Origin: Dimorphilus gyrociliatus
Taxonomy: Eukaryota; Annelida; Polychaeta; Dinophilidae
NCBI GenBank assembly: GCA_904063045.1
Contig: CAJFCJ010000004.1
Span: forward strand, 55,578 to 119,577
Length of the DNA stretch: 64,000 nt
Direction of reading: 5' to 3'
The translations under genes and the position numbers were made by a program. Of the stretch, positions 46,869 through 59,213 are shown in pieces. The notes under the pieces were generated by a model. The model was not told the origin of the DNA. It searched no databases and saw nothing but the letters and a program-made list of their open reading frames with translations. Numbering within the stretch: position 1 is the stretch's first letter; each line of letters starts with the position of its first letter.

Positions 46869-49765
46869 TTATGTAATAGCAACACCAAAAGACGATCTAG
46901 GTGTTATACAATTACTCTTATAGAAGTCTGGTATAAATTGCATCATTCTAGGTTCAAATACTTCAATATCGCCATAAGGGAAACAAACAGCCGAATTATT
47001 ATTGCAGCCACCCATAACGTATATTAATCCATCAATTTCTACAGCACAAGCGCCAAGACGACTCTTATTAAGCTTAGCTCTGCTTGGTACAGTCCATTTA
47101 TTCTATAGATTAATTGGTAAAATGAAAGAAATCGTTAAAAATTGATGCGGAAATTAGATTTTAATCGATAAAAGTAAAAATTATTGACTCTGTCCGAAAA
47201 CTTACGATTCTTGAACAAAACATATAGACAGTATCTCTTGCGCAAGCATTTTCCTGCGTTGCTCCCCCAAATAGATAAATATCTCTTTTAAACTCAACAG
47301 CACAAGTTGCAAACAACGGAATGTGAAGATTATCAGCAGAAGACCATTCCTCTCGAATAAGATCGTGTTTCTCCACAAATTTACAACCGTTACCAAATTG
47401 ATCAATACCTCCAATTACGTAGGCGCAATCTGTCGGGGAAATTTAAATCATATTCCTTTTCTCGACTCTAATCGTCGAACAAATTAGGGAATTTAGATTT
47501 CAATTAACTAGAATTTATTCTTATCTTTGGGATTGTAATACGCAACTTAACGCTAGTTTAACGCAAATAAAATATTCAAAATTCTCACCATTACAAATGC
47601 ATGCTGTCGAAAAAGCTCGTTTTGTTTTCGATACTCCAACAGTTTTCCACTCCTTTTCTCGAAACATTAAAATATTCTGGTTGATGTCACTACCACTATA
47701 GCCACCATAAACGAAGATGGCATCATCGTAAGTAACCGCAGGAGCAGCCGATAATGTATGAGGAAGACTAACTGAATATTGCCATTCATTTCCCTCGATC
47801 AAATCAAATATTTCAACAGTATTTGATTGACATCTGGCGTTTTCACCTCCAATCGCGTATATTACATTCTTTAACCTCTCCATAGATAAAACAAACAATT
47901 ATTTACTTTTAAAGGAAACTTGTATAAATTACTACCAAATCGCCCCCCCGACTACAACCACTAGGAAAGTTGTCCCCCTATATATTTTGTTCAACAATAT
48001 AGTTATATCAGTTAAATAGTAACAATAAAAAAGGCACAATTTTTTTTTGTAAATTCATAACCAGATGTTAACGGTTTTTAACTGATAAAAAAAATTTGTT
48101 AGTGTATTTAATGCTATATGTGCATACCTCGCTAGAGAATGTAAAGATCGATTTTCCTTTAGAGATGATACCACTTTACACGATGACTCCTTTACGCTAA
48201 AACATTCTACGGAATCCGTGGCTCTAGAGTCCGTTGATCCATCCAAACACCCCCCTATCAACAAAATCCTATAATCGCTATATTCCCGAGGCTTGTCTGT
48301 GCCACAAATATAATTAATATCATCAAATTTGATGCCTGCCCTTTTTAAGCTATCAGTCATTGTCTGAAATTGAGATTGCTTTATCAGAGGGCTTCTTATT
48401 TGCTGCATAATCGAAGATATTTCGTGCTTCTTAGTCATTCTCTTAGACAAAATCCAGTCGCAAACGGCCCTGAAGAGAACAGTCTCATTTTCAATATCTA
48501 TCCTATTGTTCTCCAATAGAGTGGCCAGTGAGCTAGATGATAGTTCCAAATAACTCTTATTCTCTACAATCTTTGAAAAGTTCTTCAGGATGAATGATTC
48601 ACAGTGTCGGATGAAATTGACTATATTCCTACTTTTCGCTAATTCGAGCATCTGGCAACAATTTTCAAAGTCTATTAGTTCCATCATAAAATTAACAGAC
48701 CGTTCGACGACTCCGTGTACATTGAGCATATCCGAAAGTTCAAGAACTTGTTGAGCTGTTTCCGGAGTTATACGAATTTCTTCTACAGGGATAAAAGAAA
48801 AAAAATAAAATGAAAATTACTTTAAGAATAATAAAAGAAATACTCATTTCTAAAAAGAGAACGAAAGAGAAGTGGGGGAGGAAGTGAAAGATTGAAAGAA
48901 TTTCCCATAACTCTTTTAACAAATTATTATTAACTACCACGAGACTAGTTCTGATAGATATATTGAACAGCTGACTCTTTAATACCCCTGTGATCGAGCA
49001 CTATTATCTATTTTGTCAATTAAGTACATCATAAAATTAGTTATATGCTTAAAAAAAAAGAATTTGAAATTTAGCAAAAAGAGGGAGATTTTAATGATAA
49101 TATTACAAAATAGCAAACGCATGACTTATACCGGCTGCTATAACCTTGAATTTACCACGATACAGTAAAGATATTACCCATATACCTCTGTACTAAAATG
49201 CAATGGAAAGGTTTCTAATTGACTATAATTTGTAATAAAAATACAAATTAACTAAAATGCCTTACTTTCTCATATTTTACTTTGTCTAGAGTTTTGAAAG
49301 CTTAGGAAAAAAAACTTGTTCACTTCCCTTCTAAAAATAGATGGTTATCCCCCTCCCTCCCCCAAACGTATTTTACATACATACTGATATCCAAAGCTCC
49401 TGTTTCTCGATCCACATACATACATACATACATACATATAAATACTTATATCCCTCTTTCTTTTGTTCGTTTATCTGTTCAATCTTTCAATAATTCGTTT
49501 TTATTTTTTGTAGCATACCCGTGTAAATGTAACCCAAAACATCACCAAAAGCTTCTTCCCCAACTTCCTTAAGTTCAATCTCTTTGACTTGAGCCTCCAA
49601 CATGTTTTCCATAAACATGGCTTTGAAATAACTTGAAGCCGCCGCCAATACTACCTTGTGCGCCTCATAACATCGATTCCCCACCCTAATCGTCACGTCA
49701 CACAATACAGATTCCTGACGTAACTCGTTCAGCCCAGTTAATAACTTCAATTCATAAGCCGACAT
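46869..49765 (-). CDS. BTB-BACK-kelch protein (KLHL family)
   Basis: Predicted CUL3 ubiquitin ligase adaptor. Exons 49765-49519, 48782-48128, 47875-47589, 47429-47206 and 47102-46869; 548 aa. The BTB domain is about residues 10-115 (SVLCDVTIRV, AHKVVLAAASSYFKAMF, YIYT); the BACK domain is about 120-230 (NFIRHCESFILKNF, AVCDWI). Six kelch blades are visible by their double-glycine motifs: LLIGGCLDG, YAIGGENA, VYGGYSG, YVIGGIDQ, LFGGATQ and YVMGGCNN. The acceptor at 47876 is the only one found that keeps frame from the second to the third blade. Intron 1 is 736 nt. Which KLHL subfamily it belongs to is not clear, so no symbol is given; substrate recognition is expected at the propeller surface. 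Confidence 0.88.
49421..49438. repeat. Short (ACAT)n microsatellite in KLHL intron 1
   Basis: About 4-5 ACAT units. Confidence 0.7.
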
Positions 49766-50126
49766 TTCTTCACTCCGTTAATTTTTCAACCCAACCAACC
49801 AACCAACCACCGTTACAAATCATAACATACTTTCTCTTAATTCGTCTGCTAATTTTCCTCCAGCGACATCTATCGCACAATCCTTTCGAATAGATGAATT
49901 TCTCCATGTAAACTATCTTATAACACGTTTTTTCTTCTTAGAAACTAATGATAAATGTGGAAAACGTAGCTTACATCTAGCTATCCGTAAAAAATAAATA
50001 TTTTCTGAAAAAGAAAATTGATAAATCATATGTTTGATACCAAGGGAACTCAACATGCAAATTAGTTCGCAACACCAAATAGTTATAATATGTTGAATAT
50101 AAGCCCCGATTGAAATATGAAAAATT

Positions 50127-50344
50127 AAGACTCTTACTCCATAAGATCGATGTAGAGTCAATTTTGCAAGGATACCGATCAAACTTGATCGTGGCAACTA
50201 AACCACGATGATGAGGCATGGTGTCCATTACCTGAGCGTGAAGCCGATAGGAGCAGGTTGCGATCGCAACTTGCACCTATCATTGAGGATCGTTCCCCCT
50301 TGGTGTTTCACTGAGGTGGAGGGTAGTGGCACGGCCTGAGTGGT
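50127..50344 (+). ncRNA. U3: U3 small nucleolar RNA (C/D box)
   Basis: About 218 nt, the size of animal U3, which guides the early cleavages of pre-18S rRNA as part of the SSU processome. The 5' end AAGACT matches the usual U3 start. Box C' lies in ACCACGATGATGAGG (about 50202-50216), box B in CCTGAGCGTGAAGCCG (50231-50246), box C in CATTGAGGATCGTTC (50281-50295), and box D in GCCTGAGTGGT (50334-50344), followed by a T run. The segment between box B and box C folds as a hairpin (GGTTGCGATCGCAACT loop region). The box A region (about 50143-50159, AAGATCGATGTAGAGTC) departs from the near-invariant GGGATCATTTCTATAGT, and box C has TGAGGAT for TGATGAT, so a diverged copy or pseudogene is possible. 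Confidence 0.85.
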
Positions 50345-50349
50345 CTTTT

Positions 50350-52115
50350 TTTAAAAATCAAAAAATTTTAACAGAACAGTTTGATTGGCTATTTTGACAG
50401 GAAAAGCATACAGAGATTTAATTTAAACGCATTTTCCCTCGTTGTAGATTTTTAGCGTTTTGTTTTGATATTTAAATTGGACAAAATATAAACGTTTAGT
50501 TTTTAATATATTTAGATTTTAAATATAATATAGCCTGGTCGTCGCAAAATTCTTTATAAAAGGCACTTAATCTAACGATACTAACGATAGGGACTTTTTA
50601 GTTTAACACAATATGTAAATATTGTATAGATCTTTTTCAAAGGTAACAGATGAATAAGATAAATCATATTTCCACTCTAAAAAACTTTATATAGTAGGTT
50701 CAGCCGGCATACATAAATAGATAAACGGATGACCTCAGAGATGTAATTTTTCATACAATGTCAAACGTCTATTTAAACGTATTTAAAAGATTTTGTGTTA
50801 ATTAAGTTTCTATTTTTTATGTCTTGAAAATGCTCTTTTAATGATTGTATTATCTTTAAAATAGACTGAGTTATCAATACATTATATAGGTTTTATAGAA
50901 ATTATACATAGCAAAACGCACTCCACGTGGTTTTGTCCGCCATTTTTCAATATGTCTGACATTTTGTTACGAAATATTAGCTTGAGAAAGTGAGTGTTTC
51001 GAGCAATTAATGATAAGATTTGTGTGGAATTCCTAGTATATTTAAAGTTTTACTTAATAAAGGTTAATAAATCTAATAGCATTAGATATTTCATTATGAT
51101 TAAACCCATTAAATTGTAAACTTTGAAAGCTTAACTAAAAGTTTATAGATGTAATCTAATAACCAAATATTATATAGTTACACAAACTATAGATGAATAA
51201 ACTTAATCTTCATGCATTTTCCAAATATAAACCTCTGTACAGAAAGAAGGAGGAGGAGATTACTATGATACCATAGGAAATTATTCAAAATTATAATTAA
51301 TGGAAAATTTTTTCATATTTTTTTACTTAAGAGACTTGATACTAATTTATTGTATAACAAAACAGTAAGAATAACAAGTTTATTTCAAAATACGTCGCCT
51401 ACACGGATAACTGCCATTACGAAATGCCATGGGAGGTCATATGGACTATTTTTTATCGAAATCACGTTGACGATGGTTTTTTGTTACATTCCTTAATTTC
51501 TTTCTTTCAAAAATATATTCCATGTGAAAAACAATATTTGTTTTTTTAATTCAATCGGGTAGGCGTTATCTTATTTGTGTGTATTTCAATAATACAACTC
51601 CTCTAACAATGGCGAAGGGAACTACTTTTTACTGCAAGTTGCCCAAATTTTCACCATTTTTTGACTAACTGCCAATATTATATTTTTTATATTAAGGATA
51701 GGCGATAGATAGAAGTTTTTAAGGCTAACAGTGAGTAAAATAGCTAGATAAATCGAGTAAATTCTCCTCAAAGTACTCACAAAAGATTTCAAATATTATG
51801 ATGGCTTCGTGCGCAATATAGCTAGCTCCACCTCTTATCATAGTTCTCAGCCAATCAAAGCCCGAATTTTCTTGTCAAAAGCCTGAGTATATATTTCGAG
51901 AGATGTTATAATCACGATACTCAACTCATACTCATACTCAAGAGCTCAGTGCACACAAACCGCGCAATTATTCTCTTCAAGAAAAATCCAACATTTCTGT
52001 GAAGTTTGTTATATATCAGAAGAATTCACGTGGAATATTTGAATTATTTAAACAAAAAAATTTATTTTGGAAACTCTTTAAAAAAGTTCATTTTTTCGCT
52101 TTTGGAAATATTGCA
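50350..52115. other. Intergenic region between U3 and zinc-finger gene 1
   Basis: Mostly AT-rich. A short ATG frame with a GTGAGT donor (about 50953-50991) and a 52-codon open stretch in a less AT-rich patch at about 51391-51550 are the only coding-like signals, neither convincing. Close to the downstream gene there is a TATATAT sequence at about 51889-51896 and a repeated CTCATA unit at about 51922-51941, which may be the promoter. Confidence 0.4.
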
Positions 52116-52117
52116 AA

Positions 52118-53545
52118 ATGTTCCACAAGGGGCAATTCTTAGCTGGAACAGTCATTTCGCCATCGAAACAACGGAGAAATCTAGCAGACTTTAAGCCTCG
52201 TCCCGGTTCCCGACCTAGAGGTAAACAGTCTGATACAAACGAATCTTCTAGAGAAGTATTATCGACATCTATTAGCTCTTCATCCGCGGAAAATGAACCT
52301 ATTGATTTAAGTTCTACATCAACTTCGTTTGATCAGGAAGGAAGACGAATTAAGAGAAAAAAGTATAAAAAAAATATGAAAAAACCAGAAATTGAAGAAA
52401 GAGATCCTTTAGAAGATCTTCTAAAATATTTCCGACTAATTTACGAATGTTCTCTTTGTCACTTTATCGCTCACCGTTCCTCAGGCTACGACCTCCATGC
52501 TCAAATGAAACATAACAGCCGGTCGAAAGCAATTCCATATTACCAATGCCGTGATGATGATTGTGAACTTCTTTGCGACACCGAAGTATCTGCATGGGAT
52601 CATTTGAAAAATACTCATAATATAGATTTAGGTCCGAAACCAAAAACTAATATTGTTGGTAAAGTTTGTGAGCTATTTGATGATAGATTTCGTCAAGAGG
52701 ATTCTCTGTCACCTTCACCGAAAAAAAGTAAGATTAACGAAAGCAAATTACCGTCAAGAACAAATATTCTTTCTACATCAGATAGATCACCACCGTCTTT
52801 AACCAAAGTCAACACAGAGGAGAAACACTCAAGTCCTGTTAAGAAAGCTGAAATTCCTAAAATTTCGGCCGTTCAAGAAGCTGAACCTTTTGATTATTCC
52901 TTGAAACTTTCTCCTGCGGCTCCTGAAGAAGTTAACGGTACTTATACTTACAAGTTGGAAGCATTAATTACAGATACAAAAACAGGTGAAGAAGAATCTG
53001 CAGATGATGATTCAATGTCGTCGAACGAATCTCCAAATCTCGTAATTGACTTATCTCCCAAAGCTGAGGAAGAACCAATTGAAACAAAAGAAAAACCATT
53101 ACCATCAATCCTTACTTTTTCTGAAAAGCTTTCTGCTGCCGATTATCCACAACCAAGGACATCATATATTTCCGACGAAGCTGCTGATATGGCTTGTGGA
53201 AGGTATAAAATTGCTCCTCATTCCTCTGTTGCGCTATGGTGGGATAGAATTGGTGCAGCAGTCGTCAACCATCGAAGACAGTTATCTCAAGAAGGTATAG
53301 TTACTGATTGTAATTATGGTAGTAAACCGACTTACCAGAAACCTAAAAAACGTCCAACAAAAAAAGCGCAAGCTGAGGATTCCTCTGGTCCAAAACCACT
53401 TAAATTCATTCTTCCTAAGCAAGTCCCAACTTCTACTAATACAGTCACCCAACCCTCAATGCCTATCGTGGAGCAAAATACCGGGAAAAGTTCTGGAAAA
53501 ACTACAAAAAAGGCAGCTCCCTCTACCTCATCGAAAAATAAATAG
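52118..53545 (+). CDS. Two-finger C2H2 protein, paralogue 1
   Basis: Intronless, 475 aa. Two adjacent C2H2 units lie at about residues 109-170: C-x2-C-x12-H-x4-H (CSLCHFIAH...HAQMKH), then C-x4-C-x12-H-x4-H ([10 protein letters not shown]...HLKNTH). The N-terminal 85 residues are basic and serine-rich. The long C-terminal region is disordered, with SPKK, an acidic serine run, the short motif NLVIDLSP, and a lysine-rich end. The fingers suggest nucleic-acid binding, but no specific family is recognised. The 54439-55305 gene is a paralogue in tail-to-tail orientation and shares both fingers, an SPKK element and the LV(I/L)DLSP motif. Absence of introns in both is unusual for this window. Confidence 0.85.
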   Translation: MFHKGQFLAGTVISPSKQRRNLADFKPRPGSRPRGKQSDTNESSREVLSTSISSSSAENEPIDLSSTSTSFDQEGRRIKRKKYKKNMKKPEIEERDPLEDLLKYFRLIYECSLCHFIAHRSSGYDLHAQMKHNSRSKAIPYYQCRDDDCELLCDTEVSAWDHLKNTHNIDLGPKPKTNIVGKVCELFDDRFRQEDSLSPSPKKSKINESKLPSRTNILSTSDRSPPSLTKVNTEEKHSSPVKKAEIPKISAVQEAEPFDYSLKLSPAAPEEVNGTYTYKLEALITDTKTGEEESADDDSMSSNESPNLVIDLSPKAEEEPIETKEKPLPSILTFSEKLSAADYPQPRTSYISDEAADMACGRYKIAPHSSVALWWDRIGAAVVNHRRQLSQEGIVTDCNYGSKPTYQKPKKRPTKKAQAEDSSGPKPLKFILPKQVPTSTNTVTQPSMPIVEQNTGKSSGKTTKKAAPSTSSKNK

Positions 53546-53582
53546 AACCTTTTTCTATGTCTGGATTTTAAAGGGAGGAGAG

Positions 53583-53850
<268 letters not shown>

Positions 53851-53899
53851 AGAGAAAGATGGAAATATTTGTGAAAGCTAACAACGAATTTCATGATGA

Positions 53900-54430
53900 A
53901 ATAAGTATAATTACAATTTTTTCATGATTAAGTAAGTCTTCTCACAAATTTGTCAAAGTAAAGATATGAAAATGCTAAATTCATATCATAAATTCTGGCT
54001 AACAGCTTTAGAAACAAAATTAGTAAAAGATTATAATAAAAGGTAAACATTATTAATCGTTGATTTGACATAAGGTATTTTAAAATTTTGTGATTTTTCG
54101 CTTTTCCTTTGTGTAATTATATTGCATTTATTTATATATTCGTAATAACTTCAAAGTTTATTTAATTATGGTCTATTTTTAATGAAGAAACTTCATTTAT
54201 GTTCTATTGTTCTATTTACAAACTTTGTATCATGTAAGTCCTTTTCGAAAGTGTCATCTTTTATAACTTAAAACTTTGTATCACGTAGTTTACTTTTAGA
54301 AGAAAGATTCCTTTATTAAACTTTAAAAAAATCTGTTCTTTGTGCCTTTTTTGTTAGACGAAAAACTGATAACTATTACTTAATAAAACCTTCAAAATTA
54401 TCAAATTGTCATGTTTTTATTTAACTTTTT
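53900..54430. other. Spacer between the convergent zinc-finger genes
   Basis: AT-rich 3' flanks; no gene seen. A near repeat ACTTTGTATCATGTAAGT / ACTTTGTATCACGTAGT occurs at about 54223 and 54272. Confidence 0.4.
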
Positions 54431-54438
54431 TAAAACAA

Positions 54439-55305
54439 TTAACATTTGTCATCCGAAGGATCATTGCTTGGATTATCAAAGCTAGGGGACAGATCTAAAA
54501 CAAGTCGAGGAGTGTAATCTCCTGGCGAAAGTGGAGGGATACTTTCTTCGCAAGGCTTTTCTGATCTATCGGTAATGTTTTTAACGATTCCCTCAACCTC
54601 AGAACAATAACCTTCAATGGAATCATCGTCGCCACTGTCGTCATTATTTACATATATAAGGCAATTTGAAAAAGAGTCCTTCTTTCCTTCCTCAGCTTTT
54701 AACTTTTTTGGAGAAGATACTATAGGAACAAACATACTCTCCATTTTCTCATTCAGAAGATAATCGAAGAGATTCTCAGCTGCTAAGTTGATATTATGAG
54801 AACTTTTCAAGTGATTCCGAATGGATAATTTCGAGTCACAGAGGATATTACAACCTTCAACCCGGCACTGATGATATGAGTTGAATTTTGATTTTGAATT
54901 GTGCTTTACATGAGAATGGCTGCTATACATAATCTTAGAATTTGCTATGTAATGACACAAGTTACACTCGTAAACGATACGAACCAACTCTTTTGACAAT
55001 GGTGGAGACTTTATTGTAGCCTTCAGATTTTTGCATGTGGAGTTTTTCTTTTCTTCATCATTAATTTCAGAATTTTCTAAATTACTTGAAACTATCGATT
55101 TATATGAGGGCAGTTTTCTTTTAAACAAACTGGAGTTATCCGTTGATTTATCATCATTAGCTTTTCTAATAAGTTTAAAGTTCTGCTTAACATTGCCATC
55201 ATGTTTTTGAAAGAATTTTATATTATCTTCGCCCGACAGCAAAACTATCTTTGGTGAAGGCCCCATATCACGATACTTTTCGCTGAATTTAAACTTGAAT
55301 GTCAT
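54439..55305 (-). CDS. Two-finger C2H2 protein, paralogue 2
   Basis: Intronless, 288 aa. The two fingers are at about residues 115-175: CNLCHYIAN...HSHVKH (C-x2-C-x12-H-x4-H) and CRVEGCNILC...HLKSSH (C-x4-C-x12-H-x4-H), the same pattern and spacing as the convergent paralogue at 52118-53545. The tail is acidic and ends with LVLDLSPSFDNP, matching LVIDLSP in paralogue 1, and SPKK is also shared. The N-terminal part is basic. It is shorter than paralogue 1 mainly in the C-terminal region. Confidence 0.82.
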   Translation of the reverse strand: MTFKFKFSEKYRDMGPSPKIVLLSGEDNIKFFQKHDGNVKQNFKLIRKANDDKSTDNSSLFKRKLPSYKSIVSSNLENSEINDEEKKNSTCKNLKATIKSPPLSKELVRIVYECNLCHYIANSKIMYSSHSHVKHNSKSKFNSYHQCRVEGCNILCDSKLSIRNHLKSSHNINLAAENLFDYLLNEKMESMFVPIVSSPKKLKAEEGKKDSFSNCLIYVNNDDSGDDDSIEGYCSEVEGIVKNITDRSEKPCEESIPPLSPGDYTPRLVLDLSPSFDNPSNDPSDDKC

Positions 55306-55363
55306 GAGAAGTAGACTATCTGGTCACCATGAAATTTGGTAAAAAATATCTCAAGTACCATCC

Positions 55364-55371
55364 CTTATATA
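55364..55371 (-). promoter_or_regulatory. Candidate TATA box (TATATAAG) of zinc-finger paralogue 2
   Basis: TATATAAG on the minus strand, 59 nt upstream of the ATG at 55305, a distance that would leave a 5' UTR of about 30 nt. Confidence 0.4.
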
Positions 55372-55379
55372 CACACTAA

Positions 55380-56800
55380 TTTTGGCGGGATTAAACGAGA
55401 GCGTTCATTGGCAGACTTTTAAAAAGACATAATACTTAATAAAATAGGATATCCAACGACTAAAATACTGTTGTACAATTCTTTGGAACGATTATTGCGC
55501 TCATTTATATTGATGTTAGTGATACATTTTGTTAGAAATGTTATTTTTAAGTTGTTAAAATACTGAGTGTCAAGTGCTTAGAATTGTGTTCAACATTTAC
55601 TTCTAACTATACCATAATATGCTGATGTGGTGCAAAACAGAAATAATTTTAAAAAAGCTATAATAGAGCGAAACTACTGAAGAAATTATAGACAAGCACG
55701 TGCGCATGCTTTCGGCAAAATATCAAGGGCGTATTACAGATAAACCTACTAGCTCTGCCAATTTTAGTTTCAAAATATATCTAAGCAGTTTTAATTTTAT
55801 GAAGCAGCCTTATTTTACGTCAATTATAGCCTTAATTCAGATATATCTAGTGAGAAATAAATCTTGCTGTAGTCACTCTATTCTTTATTTAATTGAACTT
55901 ATATAAGGATAAAATGTTTGTGGGGTGTTATAGAATCATCTTACATATTATCTATTAGGGTATAACTAAAACTTATATATTTTCTGGCACTTTGTAAAAC
56001 TTTTCCTACATGTCTGCCATTTTGAAAATTTTTTTCTTTTTTTTTTCCAAATTGCTGCATAAAATATATTTCATATATTATTTTAGATATTAATTAAAAT
56101 CATATTATTAAATAATAAAAATTATGATTTTACTAAAATGCGGATTGCAATTAAATTAAATTAATGATAATTGATCCTAATCGATAAATTTCAAAAGTTT
56201 AGTTTTACATCGAATAAGCACATTAAACAACATATTTACGATAAATTTTTAAAGCTATAATAATTTTTCTGTATTTGACTTAAAGGAAGAACAAAAAAGT
56301 AAAGTTATATAAGTTTAAAAAGGTTTATCAAAAGTGTTCGATTCTATTTGATATAGAAACAAATTATATCGTGAAATCGAAATGATTCGATTCTATCGGT
56401 GTCACCACGTCACTTTGGGTTGGAAGAGCGAACCGTGAAGAATGGAAAAGGTAAATAGAATTTTATTTAGAAATTAACTTAACAATTATATAATATTCTC
56501 CTAAGTAATTAGTACGAGTACATTTTATTGAATAGCTTAAGAATAAATGTTATTTATTCAATGGGTTTTTGTAAGTCATTTTGACTTTGAAACTGAATTT
56601 TTTTTAATTTATAGAAAGATACTAAATTCATGTCTTGAACGAAGCCAAAAATTAACTTAAGATTTTTTATGTCAAAGAGCCGCGCCAATATATCTAAATT
56701 TTTTCCACGTGTAAAATGGTGGAAGTAAAAAAGTTACTTACGCAATGCCACCTGCATTTAAGTTTCATTGTGACCTATTTTTTCAGCTTCTCCTTTCCTA
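55380..56800. other. AT-rich intergenic stretch
   Basis: No gene recognised. A 68-codon plus-strand frame at 55700-55906 has no supporting features. Confidence 0.4.
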
Positions 56801-56816
56801 ACTTCGACGGGGAGCA

Positions 56817-58068
56817 TCATCCACCTAAAGTCACCATTTTTCGAACGAAATCTTCACCAGTTGTCTAGGGAGACAGAAATGTACTGTTTGCTAACGGTAC
56901 GTTCTTAGCAGATCTGTTCTCCTCACCCATGAGGTAGACCCGAGTGTAAGACTTTGTTCAGTATCATGTTATCGATTACGTTTTATTATCTAGACGAGTA
57001 GCGTCAGTAAGCATTATAATCTTGTTATTTTGAAATATCAGGAATTAACAACCTAATTGAGATTTTCTTTTTCGCACAACTATTTTGTTTCAATTATATT
57101 TGTTAAATGTTTACATATTTTGGTACTGAAGAAACGCTTATTTTGAAGTCATGTTAACACCTGAGTCTAATAAAGACTCCTTTTTCGTTTTCTAACGAAA
57201 ACATCGTATGACGTGTAACCTATGGACCCACAACCCACATTCAATAGTTGTCCCTGGACTGCTTAAAGGATCTCCAAATCCTACTGCGAGTCTTCTCAAC
57301 TCTGTATCCATTACCTATCAATGAAATATTTGATTAAAAACGTATTTGATTATTTTTGCTATGTTTATATTATTTGGTGTTTTTTTCCATTCCATGTTTA
57401 AATGTTTTTTTTGTCAAGCTTATTGCTCTTGAACGCATAAGCTAAACGCCCTTGCACATGTCTTTTGTTGTGACTGAGTCATTTAGTGTGGAATAACTGC
57501 CTGTTTGAAAATAACTTATTAAACTTTTTTGAAGATTGAACAAATACAAAAGTTTAATTTGGAAATATTTGTCTTCTATAATCTTGAAACAATCAGAACG
57601 GTTCTAAACGGAAGTTTATCAGCTGTCGATAGCATTATCCGTTCGAAACCTTTTCCTGTTGATAACATGATTAAAACATACTTCCTCTAATTTTTTTGAT
57701 AATATCTTTGCCCCTTTTCTGTCTCTCTAGTCAAATATCGTTCCAGATAACTTATAAAATGACTAAAACCAGACAGCAGCTTTTCACTGACTAAGGACGT
57801 TTCAACGTCAACCGAGTTATTTTCAGCTTTCTGAAGCATTTTATATTGCATTCAAATGCAAATGCGATTTAAAAAATACAATCAAGATCTCCTATTATTT
57901 GTATTCACGATTATTAATCAGACTAAAATATTTTTAGACAATAAAAACTTCAGATTAGCGTAAGCGCCAAAGAGATAAGAAGAGATATAACTATACTTTT
58001 CATTTTGGGGTGCAAAAGTGTTTGTCGAATGCAATACAGCGTTTTCCAGGAATATGGTTTAGCAAAAA
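56817..58068 (-). other. Possible minus-strand exons of an unrecognised gene
   Basis: Several open segments on the minus strand, less AT-rich than their surroundings, are flanked by splice-like signals: 58068-57997 (PYSWKTLYCIRQTLLHPKMK), 57830 downwards (AENNSVDVETSLVSEKLLSG), 57301-57220 (LRRLAVGFGDPLSSPGTT), 56951-56901 and 56864-56817 (TTGEDFVRKMVTLGG, stop). Phases fit between the first two and are compatible for the last three, but the donor of the second exon is ambiguous and no start exon was found. The amino-acid composition looks coding. No family is recognised. Confidence 0.35.
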
Positions 58069-58069
58069 C

Positions 58070-59210
58070 TGAAATGAAAATGATTAATAGATATACTGCA
58101 AATATCAGGGAAATGTTTTCTGTTAACAAAATTATAATATCTTTAAAAAGATATTTTTAGTATAAGCAGGTATATCTAAAAGAATGTATTATAGTCGTCA
58201 AGTCAAACAATAGGTTTGTATAAGTAAGCAAAAGCTTCATACGGACATAAGACGCTTTAGAAAAAAGCGTGTGTGTACGTATATGCGTGTATGAAAGAAA
58301 AGAGAGAGAGGGCGAGGGAGCAGGGAAAGAGAAAAAATGTAGGTTAATATACAGTTTTCTCTATAAGAATGATCAAATATCATGCTAAAGTAGTTGTAAC
58401 AGGTAAAATTTGAATATACCATATTTCCTTAGGTAAATTACTTTAAGTATTCTATATAGTATATTGTTAAATTTGTATGGAATATGTCATGGTATATTTT
58501 TAATTCTTTTCAGTATACAAACTTTTTTCTTTGATTAAACTTAATTGACATAGAAACATTTTATTATAAAAAGTAATTGTAACTTGTTCAAGCGTTTGGT
58601 GGAACGTGATAAAACTTTATGCGATAGAGAGAAATAATTACATATTGATTTGCGGTAGTACACAAGATATTTGTGTGAAGAACAAAGAATTTACTCCACT
58701 CCAAGACCTCTTGCTGTGAGGGTAATAATTTAGAATTTTTTTCATTCAATATACATATATAAATCCTTGCTATATCTCCATAAAAACATTCGTTCTAATG
58801 ATTTTCTTTGGAAAAAAGATAACGAATGTATTTCCATAAGAAGGTAGAATAGTCCAAATAAAGAATTCGTATTCAATATTTTTTAATAGAAATCAATTAT
58901 TAAAGATTTAACATTTTAAATCTAGTTCGCTGATTAGTTCGTTAACATAATCATGCTTAGGATTTTTCTTATATTGTAAATTATAATTTATTTTTAATAA
59001 AATTAAGTTAATTGATAAATGATTGAAACATAACTATCTTTTATGAAACGAATATAGTAACATGAGGTATAAATAGGTAAAGATATTAATAGACTTTTTT
59101 TAACGAGATAATATTTTTATATATAAGGGTCCCGCATTGATTTTTTGTTGATACTTTTAAGGGTTGACCAGGGACCAGTCTCAAAACTCGATTCTCGCGT
59201 TTTCTCGAAA
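58070..59210. other. AT-rich spacer upstream of RANBP3
   Basis: A 24-codon minus-strand open segment at 58713-58642 with splice-like ends is the only coding-like signal. The last 60 bp before 59214 are less AT-rich and are probably the RANBP3 5' UTR. Confidence 0.35.
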
Positions 59211-59213
59211 ATC

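Noticed and set aside
56780-56960. Possible structured non-coding RNA (RNase P/MRP, 7SK or a spliceosomal RNA)
   Set aside because: Compared by eye with U1, U2, U4, U5, U11, U12, RNase P, MRP and 7SK landmarks without a match; minus-strand exons explain it at least as well.
57163-57179. Hairpin GAGTCT-AATAA-AGACTC followed by CTTTTT, resembling a terminator
   Set aside because: Only a 6-bp stem in a eukaryotic intergenic region and not at the end of a supported RNA gene.
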